Origin: Dactylorhiza incarnata
Taxonomy: Eukaryota > Streptophyta > Magnoliopsida > Asparagales > Orchidaceae
Direction: 5' to 3'
DNA length: 64,000 nt
Assembly: GCA_033032865.1 (NCBI GenBank)
Contig: JAWHQI010000170.1
Span: 1,423,001 to 1,487,000 of the forward strand
Shown: positions 23,083-36,097 of the stretch, one piece after another
Layout: each line of letters starts with the position of its first letter
Position numbering within the stretch: position 1 is the first letter of the stretch
The notes under the pieces: model-generated
The model's input: the letters and a program-made list of their open reading frames with translations, nothing else
What the model was told of the DNA's origin: nothing
Databases searched by the model: none
Program-made: the position numbers and the translations under genes

Positions 23083-24250
23083 TGTTGGAACACGGTCTTC
23101 CGCATCTCCTAGGTTTGAGAATAACAAATCCTATGTGTGTATTTAATCTTGTGTGATCTAAGTGTGCAGGATAACAGGTCAAAATGACTCAAGGTTTACA
23201 TATGGTTGTTGCCCCCGAAATTGAGCCATCAATTCCAATCTGATCACTAGCGCAGGCGGTAGTGGATAGCGTCGGCGCTAGCTCGATGCACAGAAGGCTT
23301 GCTGGAATTGTTGCCTCGGATTGAAGATCTTGCCGCGCAAAGAGTTTCTTAATCAGGGATAGCGTCGGCGGTAGTGGATAGCGCCGGCGGTAGCATGACT
23401 CACTTAAGGCATAGAGCAAGAGGTTGCCGCTGATGGGAGATTTTGCCGCGCAAAACGTTGCCTAATCCGGGCTAGCGCCGGCGGTAGCGCTAGCGCCGGC
23501 GGTAGCGCTAGCGCCGGCGGTAGCGTGAAAGCTATAAATTGGACCCCTTGCCTTCGTATTCTTCATCCTCTTGAGATCCTAAACTCCAGAGCCTCGTGCC
23601 ACAGCAGAGAGAGGAAGTTGTAGAGAGATACTCCCACAAATCTGAAAAGCTGAAGGAGATCCGTGGAGAAGATTTCAACACGCGTCATCATCGTGACGAA
23701 AGGCCGCATCGACTACGATCATACTCTGCGGGCCTTCGTCCACTTCTCCAGGAGATCCACATAGAGGGAGTTTTATATTATTGTTTGTCTTTTTATTTCA
23801 TTTCTAATTCTTGTAAACGGTTCGTTAATTCGCCTCGTGTTGGCGACAGGGTCTGGGTTAGACTTAGGGGGTAATTCGCCTCGTGTTGGCGACTAGGTCT
23901 AGGGAGTAGATCTAGGGGGTGCTCGAGGCCTTTCAGGGGATAGATTGGCTAGAGCGGCTTGAGGCCGTATCTGGGGAGAGATCGGCTAAAGCCAACCGGT
24001 TCGTGGGGATACGAGTCGGTATAGAAAACGAAAAAGAGTTTTACTAGTCGCCTTAGATTTCTAGCGTCATAGAAGTCAAGTTTTGTAAAACATTATTTGA
24101 TATTAATAAAGCATGTCTCTTCTTTTATTTTTACAAAACTTCTTATTGTTTTAATATTGCATTATTTCAAAGTTTTCTAAATATAATCTTAAGTTTTTGA
24201 AAACCCTTATTCACCCCCCCCCCCCTCTAAGGGCGCCTACCGATCCAACA
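23083..24250 (+). repeat. 3' LTR of the copia-type element
   Basis: 1168 bp, intact, with TATA box at 23533-23540 and three to four GCGCCGGCGGTAGC units at 23470-23525. A C homopolymer near 24214-24225 is longer than in the 5' LTR. The LTR ends GATCCAACA followed by TSD CCTCC. Confidence 0.95.
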
Positions 24251-27200
24251 CCTCCTGCACCTCACGGCCCAGCAGCTGGAATGCCGATGGTAGGGCAAGT
24301 CAAGACTATAGTCGGGTCTCCTAACCTCGCCGCGCAAATTCTCTCTATCGCTAGGCCAGAGAAAGGCCATGAAGATAAGAAGTTAAAGCAAGACGCCGCC
24401 ATCGTCTTCGGAGATGAAGACCTCGAGGGGTTACGGCTGCCACACCAAGACCCGCTCGTGATCAGCGCTGGGATCGGGGATCCCTGTTTCAACGTCAAAA
24501 GGATACTGGTCGACAACGGGAGCTCAGTTGACGTCCTATTCCTCTCCACTCTGCAGAGCATGAACCTCACCAAGCAGCACCTCAGCCCAGCGGCAGGGCC
24601 CGTCTACGGTTTTGATAATCGCCCCGTCCCGGTCCAGGGCATGATCACCCTTCCGGGAACACTGGGCGAGTTCCCCAGGCAGATAACTCACATCATCCAT
24701 TTCGTAGTCGTGGAGTCAAGCTCCGCCTACAACGCAATTTTCGGAAGACCGCTCCAATCCGTCTTCGGAGCCATCCCATCAATCCCGCATTTAGCCCTGA
24801 AGTTCCCGACCGCTGCCGGAGTCGGAGTCGTTCGTGGAAACCAGGAGGCAGCCAGGACTTGTTACCTGAAGCAAGCTCAACCGGCAAGGGCGACGGCTCT
24901 CAACATCGACAACTTCGACCTTCGAGACGAAGCCACCCTTCAGCGAGGAGAACCCGTCGAAGGAGTAGTGAAAGTGCCGCTCTCCCAGCAAGATCAAACC
25001 CGGACTGTCCAGATCGGGTCCCTCTTGACATCCGAAGAACGAGAAAGAATCACAACTTTCCTGCAAGAGAACGAGGACATTTTCGCCTGGAGCCCGGAGG
25101 ACATGCCTGGGGTAGATCCTGAAGTCATTTTTCACTCGTTAAACATTAACCCCACCTGCAGGCCCGTAATCCAAAAGAAGAGGAACTTCGCCCCCGAGCG
25201 AGTAAAGGCAATCGAAGAAGAAGTAACAAAGCTCCTGGAGGCGCGGTTCATCCGCGAGGCGGATTATCCCACGTGGCTCGCAAACGTGGTGATGGTGAAA
25301 AAGGCATCCGGAAAATGGCGGATGTGCGTCGACTACAACAACCTGAACCAGGCGTGCCCGAAAGACAGTTTTCCTCTTCCGAGGATTGACCAGCTTGTCG
25401 ACGCAACGGCCGGCCACGAGCTGCTCAGCTTCATGGATGCATACTCAGGCTACAACCAAATAAGAATGAATCCCGCGGACGAGGAGCACACCGCCTTCCG
25501 CACCGATAAAGGAGTCTACTGCTACAAGGTGATGCCGTTCGGCCTTAAAAACGCCGGAGCAACATTCCAAAGACTGATGAATAAAGTCTTCAAAGACCTC
25601 ATCGGGGAGACGATGGAGGTATATGTGGATGACATGCTAGTGAAGAGCGTCCACCGTCGCGATCATTTGAAAGACTTGGGAAAGTGCTTTCAGCTTCTTC
25701 GTCGCTTCCAGATGCGGCTCAACCCCAGCAAATGCGTGTTTGGTGTGACGGCGGGGAAGTTCTTGGGTTTCATGGTAACCCATCGGGGAATCGAGGCCAA
25801 CCCTGAGAAGATCAAGGCGTTGGAGGACATGTCGCCGCCTCGCTCAATCAAGGAAGTGCAACGCCTGAATGGGAGGATCGCCGCACTGTCCCGCTTCCTG
25901 TCAAGGACGGGGGACAAGTACCTCCCTTTCTTCAAAGTTCTCTGGGGAGCACGCCACACTGGGTTCCAGTGGACGGATGAGTGTCAGACGGCTTTCAAAC
26001 TCCTCAAACAGTACCTGGCCTCACCGCCGCTTCTCTCAAAGCCAACCCCCGGGGAGACCCTGTTCTTGTACCTTGCAGTTTCGCCTACGGCCCTCAGTTC
26101 AGTTCTTGTGAAGGATGAAGGAGGGGTGCAACGGCCGATCTACTACCTCAGCAAGGTCCTCGCCGATACTGAAACCAGATACCCGGCACCAGAAAAAACG
26201 GCCTTAGCGCTCGTCTTCTCGGCGCGAAAGCTTCGACCCTATTTCCAGGCACACACAGTGAAAGTACTAACTCAGCTCCCGCTGCGAGCAATCCTCCAAA
26301 AGCCAGAAGTCTCAGGGAGACTTGTAAAGTGGGCAGTAGAACTCGGCGAGTTCGACATCCAATTCTTGCCCCGGCCGGACATCAAGTCGCAAGTGCTCGC
26401 CGACTTTGTTGTAGAATACACCATCCCACCGGAAGCAACTCCTGTCAAAGATATTACCACATCCCGTTGGACTCTCTACGTCGACGGCGCTTCAGGAGCT
26501 GAGGGGGCTGGAGCAGGACTGCTCCTCATAAGCCCCGATGAGATTACTCTAGAATATGGCCTCAGATTGAAGTTCCCAGCAACCAACAACGTCGCGGAGT
26601 ACGAGGCCTTGATCGCCGGCCTCCGGCTCGCCATCGATTGTAAGGTAGAAAGCTTGACAATTCATGTCGACTCCCAGCTTGTAGTCTCGCAAGTTGAGGG
26701 AGATTATGAGGCCAAGAGTGACCAGATGGCGCATTACCTCACATGCGTAAAGTCGCTCCTTCAGAAGATCCCGTCATACCAAATCCTGCACGTGCCCCGG
26801 GAGCAGAACTCTAGAGCAGACGCGCTCTCTAAGTTGGCAACTTCACCATCCAGCTATCAGTCGCGAAGACGCCGCGTGGAAGAGATCATGGCCCCAAGTA
26901 TCTCAGGGCCGTGGGAAATTGCAGCCATCAATGAGGAAGAACCTTCTTGGATGACCCCTCTACGAGCTTACCTCGAGCAGGGGCACCTCCCCGAGGATCG
27001 CCTGGAAGCACGCAGGTTACGAATGCGGGCAGCATCGTACACCATCATAGAGGGGGAACTCTACAAACGGGCATTCTCGGGTCCCTATTTAATGTGCTTA
27101 CCAGCCGGCGAAGCAGACTACGCCTTGCGAGAGGTACACGGAGGGGTCTGCGGAGAGCACCTGGGAGGAAAGGCGCTACCCCAAAAAATCTTGCGCCAAG

Positions 27201-28239
27201 GTTTCTATTGGCCAACAATGAAGAAAGACGCGGCAGAGCTCGTTCAGAAGTGCAGGAGCTGTCAGCTTCACGCAAACGTACCTCACCAGCCCCCAGTTGC
27301 GCTCACCGCGCTCCAGAGTGCATGGCCCTTCGCACAGTGGGGGATTGATCTCCTCGGCCCCCTACCACTGGCATCGGGGCAGAGAAAATTCATCATCCTG
27401 GCAATTGATTATTTCACCAAATGGGTGGAGGCTGAGCCCCTGGCGAAGATCACGGAAGAGAATGCTAAGCAGTTCGTCTGGAAGAACATCATCTGCCGCT
27501 TCGGAATCCCAGCATCAATCATCGCCGACAATGGCACCCAGTTTACTGGGAAATCTTTCACCAAAATGTGCGATGACCTAAAGATCAATCTCCGCCACAC
27601 CGCCGTAGCACACCCACAGACAAATGGGCAGGTAGAAGTCACCAACCGCACCATCCTCAAAGGGCTAAAGACGCGTCTTGAAGAAGCCGGGGGGGGGGGG
27701 GGGGGGGGGGGCAATGGGTGGATGCGCTCCCAAATGTACTATGGGCATACTGCACGACGGAGAGGACTCCAACAGGAGAGACCCCGTACAATCTCTGCTA
27801 TGGGACCGAAGCCGTCATTCCCGTCGACATCGGAGTACCAAGCATCCGGGTACTGACTTTCGATCCCAGCACAAATGACGAACTACTCCGCCAAAATCTC
27901 GACTTAATCTCTGAAACTCGAGACCGCGCCGCCTAGCGCGTTGCCATTTATCAGAGGCGTGTGGCCCGGCTCTACGACAGAAGAGTGAAGCCCAGACCAA
28001 TCAACGTCGGAGATCTCGTTTTACGCAGCATTGAAGCAGCCGGGAAAGACCCGCAGAAAGACAAACTCTCACCAGCATGGGAAGGACCTTATGTGGTCAC
28101 CGCAACAGTGAAACCAGGAACCTTCAAGCTTAGAACGGCGGAAGGAAAGACACTCCCACGCACCTGCAACGCGCAGAATCTGCGCCGCTTTTATCAATTA
28201 TTCTATTTCATCTTGTCATGTAAAAGTCGCGAGCCTTGA
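24251..28239 (+). pseudogene. Tat pol: protease, RT, RNase H, second RNase H, integrase
   Basis: A long GC-rich frame follows the right copia TSD; residues here are counted from codon 24197. In order: aspartic protease (VDNGSSVDVLF at 24509, residue ~105), RT (residues ~320-560; catalytic YVDDMLVKS at 25622), a first RNase H-like segment (~615-740) whose start reads LFLYLAVSPTALSSVLV without the catalytic Asp, a second archaeal-type RNase H (~760-890; YVDGASGAEGAGAGLLL), integrase zinc finger (His 27137 region, CRSCQLH), and integrase core with WGIDLLGPL, IIADNGTQF and VEVTNRT. A 23-nt G run at 27689-27711 shifts the frame inside integrase. The downstream part (VLWAYCTTERTPTGETPYN, then the C-terminal barrel KPRPINVGDLVL) continues in another frame with one TAG at 27934-27936, to 28239. 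Dual RNase H is diagnostic of Tat. Confidence 0.93.
27689..27711 (+). repeat. 23-nt G homopolymer inside integrase
   Basis: Twenty-three consecutive G between GAAGCC and CAATGGG. It causes the integrase frame break. The flanks encode normal integrase sequence, so the run is an expansion within a coding Gly/Gln position. Confidence 0.9.
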
Positions 28240-28760
28240 CTCGCGCAAACTATCTTACTATCATCTTATGTACAAGACTGGCACAAACTATTTGACTACA
28301 CTTTTATGTGCAAGCAGCGAATCTCGATTCATGCAAATCACTTCTCATCAATCATTGCAGCTCAAAAGACCACCTCGCCTCAGCGTTGCTTGGGCACATT
28401 GCCTCAACGTTGCTTGGGCACCTCGCCTCAGCGTTGCTTGGGCACATTGCCTCAACGTTGCTTGGGCACCTCGCCTCAGCGTTGCTTGGGCACATTGCCT
28501 CAACGTTGCTTGGGCACCTCGCCTCAGCGTTGCTTGGGCACATTGCCTCAATGTTGCTTGGGCACCGTAGGGGCCTGCCCCCCTTACGGCAAAGCCGCGA
28601 GCCAGACTCGTGCAAAAAGCCGCGAGCCAGACTCGTGCACCGTAGGGGCCTGCACCCCTTAAGTTTACCCCCGGTTCGAATATAAACATTCACCGGCCAA
28701 GCCGCGAGCCAGACTCGTGCAAAAAGCCGTGAGCCAGACTCATGCACCGTAGGGGCCTGC
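28228..28760 (+). repeat. Hairpin-rich non-coding region of Tat, with a 48-bp tandem repeat
   Basis: Starts just after pol. Successive small hairpins: CGCGAG-CCTTGA-CTCGCG (28228-28245), GAAT-CTCG-ATTC (28319-28330), CGAG-CCAGA-CTCG (28598-28610 and 28623-28635) and TGAG-CCAGA-CTCA (28730-28742). Four 48-bp units start at 28373, 28421, 28469 and 28517, each made of two related 24-bp halves (GCGTTGCTTGGGCACATTGC and the ACGTTGCTTGGGCACCTCGC form). The region continues at 41462 after the giant-LTR insertion. Confidence 0.88.
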
Positions 28761-29487
28761 TGTAAGACCCCATTTTTTTTTTCAAACATCCGGGTCTTAG
28801 GCCCAGAACCGCCGCTTTGCGGTGACACCCTCGCTCGGGAAGGTCGCCACTACAAAACGCCGATCCTGCCGGCCAAATCGATCACGAAGAAAAGTACATT
28901 AAAGAGAAGATAAGTCCACAGAATCAACATGAAATATAAACCATAAAGGTAAATGTCCACAGATATAACTGAATAAAGGTAAGATAACAAGGGTTACAAA
29001 ATAAAAGGGGCTCTTGCCCTGTACATCATTTCCTCACTACAAGATCACTCGCGGAAGCTAACTACTAATCACTCACAAATCCTGAATCCTGAGCTCCTGT
29101 ACTAGACTGGCCCGCCTCCGTCTGCTCCGGCCTCTGGTGCTGCTGCGTCTCCTCGATTTCCTAAAATGATATGGTCCACCGACCGTTAGTCAAAAAGACT
29201 AAGTCAACAATCCCCCGCCCCTAAACCCGTGGCTCCTAGGCACCGAGCGGGGAGGAGTGAAAAGGAGGACCAAAGGCAGAGTGGAAACAAGCAGGTGACA
29301 GTGGTACATGAAATGATTCTACTCTACACATGTGTATATATATATGAAGCAGTAAATAATCATAGTAAGGAGCAAGTAAAGTATAGAAAAGCTGTATGTA
29401 AATAGACAGGTAAGGTAATATAATAATAACCATTGATTTATAGGAATGCCCATACAAACCTATAGACCAAGGGGTCGTTTAGCAGGG

Positions 29488-29527
29488 CCTATCGTATAAA
29501 AAGTCCCATACCAATTTATACGATAGG
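29488..29527 (-). other. Conserved 13-bp stem / 14-nt loop hairpin in the giant LTR
   Basis: Arms are 29488-29500 (CCTATCGTATAAA) and 29515-29527 (TTTATACGATAGG), with a 14-nt loop. It is repeated in the right LTR at 36825-36864. It is homologous to the hairpins at 15486-15525 and 15656-15695 in the solo LTR, with two base pairs changed on both arms. Confidence 0.85.
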
Positions 29528-29953
29528 TGTCAGGGGTTGAATGCAATGTTTATGCTATGTTATGCAGGTATGCTGTTATGTCATGATCATACAAGTGCAA
29601 CACACACACTTCGACTCTATGCGCATAGACCTTTAGTTCCCTCTTTTTGGAGCGAGCTAGACTCCCAGGATACTCCGGTAGTGGCAAACAGAAGCGGTGG
29701 GTTGGGCCTCGCCCACCTCTAGGTTGGTATTCACACTACCCAACCTAGACCTATTGTACGCCTCCACTATACCCGCAGAGCGTCTGCGTACTCTTGCTGA
29801 CTGGACCGCCAGACTATCAAGGCTAAGTGTAAAACCACACTCGCCGAGTCAACGTATCGACGTCGGTGTGAACGACCGTCCAATACCGAAGACCCACCAC
29901 CTTCAGTGCACATGCAACATGTTCTACTTCCTATCTCTGAGCCATGAGTTCCC

Positions 29954-30109
29954 CGGGCTAACCTGCCCGCCATCAATAACCTTCCGAGCCTAAAGCTCCC
30001 CGGGCTAACCTGCCCGTCGTCAAAACCTTCCGAGCCAAAAGCTCCCCGGGCTAACCTGCCCGTCATCAATAACCTTCCGAGCCATAAGCTCACCAGACTA
30101 ACTAGTCTG
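29954..30109 (-). repeat. 44-bp hairpin tandem repeat in the giant LTR
   Basis: Units carry CGGGC-TAACCT-GCCCG three times (first at 29954-29969) and CAGACT-AACT-AGTCTG once (30094-30109), separated by CCTTCCGAGCC. It corresponds in position and spacing to the 44-bp array of the solo LTR (14761-14985). The right LTR copy is at about 37291-37446. Confidence 0.88.
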
Positions 30110-30229
30110 CTGCAACAGCCACCGAGCCCACCGCTCGGACAACCAATCCAACTAAACTTCCGAAACCACAGGGTATGAATGAGTGTGTTATTAGTTAATC
30201 TCGTACAATGTCTTACTCCTATGAGTTAG

Positions 30230-30310
30230 GGTTAGTCTTGGACTTCCCGAGGGTTACCCTGTGAGGGGCTCGCTACGGTACTAGGAACCACTATGGGATG
30301 ACACCCCAAA
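30230..30310 (-). other. 5S-like shared module in the giant LTR
   Basis: The minus strand reads TGTCATCCCATAGTGG, CTAGTACCGTAGCGAGCC, CCTCACAGGGTAACC and CTCGGGAAGTCCAAGAC. The second copy is at 37567-37648. Confidence 0.6.
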
Positions 30311-33300
30311 GTTCCCACTCCCAAGACACTTAATTTTATTAGTTACTACCCTTAAGAAACCCTCTTAACATTTCACCTGGTCTAATCCTAAGTGCTTTAA
30401 GACACTTAGGGGAAAAGACGATCTTTCGCCAAATCCCAAGATGACCTACCCCAATGGAGGCACCCCACCATCCCAGAACTCTTCAACCTTAAATCTCTCC
30501 AAGGGTCCTCTCATACCATACATTCACCATTCAATTCCCACATCTCCAAACAATGTATTCCAAATTGGCCTGTAACTCCAAAACTGCCAATTTACTAAAC
30601 GCAGACCACCCTTAACGTTTTGATCCTCATGAAGGGAAGTACATTAATTAATCAACTCTATGACCCAATATTCTCACTGGGGATCCATGTCACTGGTTTA
30701 AGATCCATTCCAGAGTTCCATAATTTCCCCATATTATTAATATTTAAAACCATTTTTCCCAAGGACAACTTCCTAGGGTTTGAACTACAAGTGCACTTTT
30801 CTGACTTCCAATGCCCCTCCCAATTTTTACATAAATCAAAAGTACCTATTAATCAGTAGTCATGAAATCTTAGGGAAATACTGCAAGATTTACTATTTTT
30901 AAAAATTCCAAAACTCATTTATTACCAATAAATTCCAAAGGAGGTACCCTCATATGATCTCTAAACCTTATGCAAATTTATACAGAGGTGTCTCCTACTA
31001 AAATATTCAGGTCTACCAAGTTTGACCACATAACACAGAGGTTACATTTGTAAATTTCTCAATGGATATATTTGTAAATAATTCCAAAATGAACTAGAGA
31101 TACCAAAAATATTAATCCATAAATTATGAGAAAATTACAGTGGGTACATATTGGTATGAAAAGACATACTGCAAAGTTTCATGCATTTACAGAAAGTTAA
31201 CACTCTAAAATCAATCGTCCCAAAAATTGCCAACAATATGAATAATTACAATTTGAACCTCCAAATGTTTTCCAATGGTTCTAATAGAATCTACAGGGTT
31301 TAACAATATTAAAATTAAGATTGTGACAGAAGATGGTTAATCATTAAGTATTATCTCTTCCTAAAACCCAAAACCCTAAATATTTACAAATCTACCCAAG
31401 GATTTATTACCTAGGTTTGGCAACTCCAAACCCCACCAATTTCTCACAGTAGCAATCTCTGGTCCCTAAAATCATCTCCCCACAATTTCAAGTCAAATCA
31501 TTGAGGTTTGACCCCTCTTCCTTCATTAGCCTCTAATTGCACCCCATTAGGGTTTAGCCTAGGGTTAGGGTCAAAACCTCTCCAAATCCACCCAAACTTC
31601 TTGTGGGGGTATTATATCACCCATAGAACTCAGAGGAATCTACTTCACTCCTCTCCAAGGACAATCACCCCTATGTCCTTCACAACCCCAAATTCCACTC
31701 CATAGGGATCAACCCTATGGCCTTGAGCAAAACAACTCCAATGCTCACAAATCTTCCTCATGGGGTCTCAAATTGATCCCACTGACCTTTCCAAGAAGAC
31801 TCAAGTCTCTATGAACCCATTTGGCCAATGGATCACTACTTGACTAAATGCACCCCAAGGTGCTCCAACCCCAAGCCCTAGGGCAAACCAACTCCCCATG
31901 GCCCCATACCTCTCTTGGAGGTGATTTGGGTGATATTAGGGCAGTGGCCAAAATCCCACTCCAATTGGAGGTGGTTTGACCATGAAATATCCCAAATAGC
32001 CCTTATTCACAAATTTCCCTTAAATGAACAAATCTTTGGCCTAATGATTACCTAAACAAAAGAACTCCAAATGAGTTGAGATTTTAACCAGGGGTTTATC
32101 ATGACCCTAATAACACCCCACCAAAATTTGGTGGTGATTGGAGGTCATTTGACCCTCCAAATAATTTATGCAAGGATTATTAAATTTTTACAAAAACTTT
32201 AGGAAACAGTTCTCCAAAAATTCTCATTTTTGGATATGCCATAGACCTAGGCATGACTCATTCCTAGTCCAAATTTCAAGTCATTTGGACTAGTGGTTTG
32301 GTGTGGGCATCCATTCAAAGTTCAGCCAAACTTTGCACTAAAATGGGTGCTGAGGTCAAACCAGGGCTCCAAATTGAGTGAAGTCAATTTTGTATGATCC
32401 TAGGGGTCAAGGCCTACAACTTTCATGTTGGGCACTTTTTCAGTAGAGGGCATCTAGTATTTTTAGTAATTAAAATCAAGTTCTGCTAAAAATAATACCT
32501 AATAAATCACATAATAACAATTAATATAATACAAGGCACTGTTCATCTTCTTCCTTAGGCCGAAAACAACAAAAATAAGGCTATTTCCTGTAGCTTTTTC
32601 CAAGGGGATTTCCCGGCCACCCAGCCACCTCCCTGGCCGGCCACCACCGCCACCACCTCCGTCGAGGTGGGGGCTATCGCCGGGCGGCGGCACGGCCGCC
32701 GGAGGGGCGGTCTCCGACGAACTCAAGGGGGCGATTTTCCATGGAAAATCTGAATTTTCAACTCTCCGATCGGGCTCTTTTGATCCCGATTTCTCACCTA
32801 ATTCGATCTAAGATGCTAGCACGAGTAAGGAGGAGGAGGATCGGACCTTGTTTGGGGGTTTTGGTGGCTCCAATCGCCGGCCACCATTTTCCTTCTCCAA
32901 GCTTTGGGTGCCATGGCTTCTTGTGCATAGGGGGCTCTAAACTTTCGGGAAAATGAGGGGTTCCACTCCTCTGATGGTTGTGAAGATGAAGGGAGGTTCA
33001 ATTGAGGGGGAGGGAGGCTTTAACCAAGAAAGCCATTAATGGCCTCTTGGTCTCCCTCCCTTGGCCGACCCTATTCACTCCCCCACCCCCCACTAACTCC
33101 TGGGAACTGCTGGAATCTTCTCAAATTCATCAGAGAAGATGAATGGAAGAGTAATGGAGGGATACCAAGGGGTGTAACACCTTAATGGCCATGAATACCA
33201 CCTCCTCTCTCCTCCAAAATTGGGTTTTTCTCTCTCCTACTCACCATGGCCGATTTTCCCTCTCTCTCATGTTTAATATCAGTCTACTAGGCTGGTCAAA

Positions 33301-34123
33301 TGATCAATTTGGGCTTAGCCCAAAGGGATTGGGCTAGATTTAAGAGATTTGACCTAATTTGGGCAAGTTTGACTTTTGGTCAAGTTGGCCAGTTGGGTGA
33401 CCCTAGGATAGGGCTTTTGGGTCCATTGGATTCCAAATTAGGTTTAGAAACTATTGGTGGGGTCAATTTGGTCACATGAGTCTTGGTTGACCCAATTTAA
33501 GCTGATTTGACCAAAACATGCTAAGTTGACTTTGGTCAAATTGAGCCCTAGGGTTGACCCAGTCAAGGGGCTTTTTGGTCCACTGGGTCCCCTATGATAT
33601 GGTAACACTATGGGTAGGGTCAATTTAATATGGTGATGGTCAATTAGGGCACTTTGTGAAGAATTGCCATTTTTGACCTAAAGGGGCATTTTGGTCAATT
33701 TGCACCCCTAAGGGTCCCATGATGGGGCTTTTAGGTCTACTAGGTCTCTTATGGTATTCTAGACCTAGATGAGTGGTCAATTTGGCATGGTGAGGGTTAA
33801 TTGACCCTAATTAGGCTACTTTGACCAATTTAGGGTTAGGGTTGACTTTGGTCAATTTGGCCTCTTTGGTTGACCCCAATGTGCCCTTGGTGCCCTAAGG
33901 GGACCCCTAAAGGGTTAGGGATACTATGGTGGGGCCAAATGGTTAAGATGAGGCCCTAAAATCCAACCCTAAGCTAGGTCACTAGAAATTGCTATTTGCA
34001 GTCCAAGGCACTTTCAATCCTAATCTTGCCTAAGTTAAGGGGATTTCTACTCTACCAAGGCCTTGTCATGACCTTGTCAGGACAGATTCACCTGGGGGGT
34101 CTAGCTGTCTGGGGGATGTTACA

Positions 34124-36097
34124 AATCCCAATAAACAAAAAATAATAATTTCGTCCTCGAAATTCAGGTTAGGCTTGCGGGGTTTTCACCGCGAGTGACT
34201 GAACGTAACATCCCCTAAGAGTCAAAGTTATTCCTGGCTCGAAGAGCACCGACTATCTATGCCACACCATCTCTGGTGGCTCCAAGTTGTGCTCCTCCTG
34301 ACCCTAAATAACCACATGTCTTAACCTCTGTAATCTTCTTGCGCCGCAAGACTCGCACCGTCGTATCATCTATCCTGACCGGGGTGACCTAGCTACCTTG
34401 GTCAATCTATCCTCGAACTTCCACTCTAACCTGGGCAGACTCTTATGCCTCTAAAGTTTTCTTCTCGCATTCAAATTCTTACTCCTTCAGGTACGTCCGA
34501 GTAATCAATCGTCTCCAATCTACAACTTTTCTGGTTCTTACTATTGATGGGACTAATCAAAATCGGCTAGCATCCCAATCATCCTTAAATATTATTGGGG
34601 GTGCACTTGTGAACTTTTATGAGTATATGCTAACCAATCATAATGGTAAGATGACTCCCAATCACTTTCTACGTGAAGTTTGATTCATAAGGGCAAAATT
34701 TTGATACCTTAGGATTTTTCACAAGTCAATTTCATCAAGGAAGTATCATCACGCTTATTTCATCAAAGTCCTGTCACTTCCACCTATGTTAGTCTTGATC
34801 ACTCTCAAATGGTCTAAAGCGAGATAAACTTAGATCATTCTTACCATAGTGAAATCAAACACTATATTCCAAATCTAACAAGTCATCGTCTAAGATCTCT
34901 GGTTATTTATCCTCTAAGTTCACAAGGTATAAAGCTATTATTGTAGATAAAATTTTCTACCATGACAGAGCGTGATTTCTAACAAGTCATAAGTTAATCA
35001 CTTCCGAATTCCCCCAACCACAGGAGCTTTCAAATTTACTTATAAGATCTACTTTCCGCCCTTAACTTCTATACATCAACATCCCTAATTGATTAATCCT
35101 GACGTCTTTACATTTCCAATGATTCAACTAAGGCCAAGTTGTTGTCCTGGTAATTCCTACTGATCATCATTCCAAACATATTGTTACACCATCTCACCTT
35201 CTTCCAAGTAACATCGAGTAAGATCGACTTCAAAATCATAGTGTTCACGACATAAAATTTTTCTAACTTAGGTCTAAGGGAAAGCTAAGTCCGACCCTGA
35301 CTTGCCCAATAAACAAAAGGTAAGCCCCAATAAACAAAGGACAAGCCCCCAATAAACAAAAGATTAGCCTCTATCTATCTTTGGGCGAAGTGTCTTCAAT
35401 ATCACCAAGTTATATTTATCCCAAACATGCAAACAATTCTTAGGGCATACAACCTTAGACTTGGGGTTCTATCTTGGGGCTTAATGGTGTATTCCACAAC
35501 TTGGGCTCTTGCAGGTACCTTCTACGACAACCTTATCAGGGTCAATATGTTATCCAATCCCAAATAGGTTTCTTATTGTACTTGAACTCTTATCCGACCC
35601 TCGATGTTCGTCACAGTGGTTGTCTTAATGTAATCTTGTCACAAATACGATGATTGAGCCTATGAGTCTCATACCATTCTACTTAGGTGTCAGTCTTTCT
35701 TTCTCTAGCCTCTTTGGGGTATCCTCGTACCTTCACCAATAGTTATACTTACGGTCTATTTCAGACTAGGTCATGGTATAAATTGTCCTAGTAAGTCACG
35801 TGTCCTAGTGGGGTTGAGTCTAACTCATTGACTAAAAGACTACCTAAAGAGATCTTTGTAGCTGGAGGTATTCCCTGCTGGGGGCAGGGTTCGCCACAGG
35901 CTACAAAAGAAAACTTGACACTCGTAAAGAGATTTGACTAAGAAGATTCAGTTAAAAGTGGACCTTTCTCAATGTGATTCCCATATGGGCACACCACTGC
36001 TTCCGCTGCTAGTTTGTCCTCAAACTAAGCTCGTGCGGGGTGGCCCAGGGTTTTGTGGACTTCTTTTCTTCGGATCGAGGTTTGCTCTGAAACCACT
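34124..36097 (-). other. Internal region of the giant-LTR element, non-coding
   Basis: 1974 bp between the LTRs with no frame above about 65 codons that resembles gag or pol. On the minus strand it begins with the primer site and ends with the Del/Tekay-like phrase GAGGACGAAATT. A short AATAAACAAA-containing phrase (CCCAATAAACAAAGG) is repeated three times at 35307-35364. Confidence 0.85.

Larger units (their letters stand above)
8958..24250 (+). mobile_element. Gag-only copia-type LTR retrotransposon inserted in Tat gag-pol
   Basis: LTR termini are TGTTGGAACACGG and CCGATCCAACA; the TSD CCTCC lies at 8953-8957 and 24251-24255. The 3' LTR is 1168 bp (23083-24250). The 5' LTR is split by a 7.1-kb solo LTR. 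Without it the element is about 8.2 kb. It has an initiator-tRNA-Met primer site, one gag-like gene and then 4.3 kb with no protease, integrase, RT or RNase H in any frame. It would need proteins from a relative. The G-rich purine tracts upstream of the 3' LTR recall SIRE/Maximus elements. Confidence 0.93.
28761..34123 (-). repeat. Giant LTR, left copy (3' LTR of the minus-strand element)
   Basis: Compared by eye with 36098-41461, I found roughly 18 substitutions and one 1-bp indel over 5.36 kb, about 99.6-99.7% identity. It contains the conserved hairpin (29488-29527), 44-bp hairpin repeats (29954-30109) and the 5S-like module (30230-30310). A GC-rich part near 32600-32740 gives short open frames with no recognisable product. 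Confidence 0.95.

Noticed and set aside
28373..28564. CRISPR array
   Set aside because: Units are contiguous tandem repeats with no unique spacers, and the genome is eukaryotic.
28268..28662. Three-frame repeat protein (SVAWAHCLNVAWAP type)
   Set aside because: Translation of a 48-bp tandem repeat; open in several frames on both strands.
32499..33001. Small genes duplicated at 32.5 and 39.8 kb
   Set aside because: The duplication is the LTR pair; the frames are incidental to LTR sequence.
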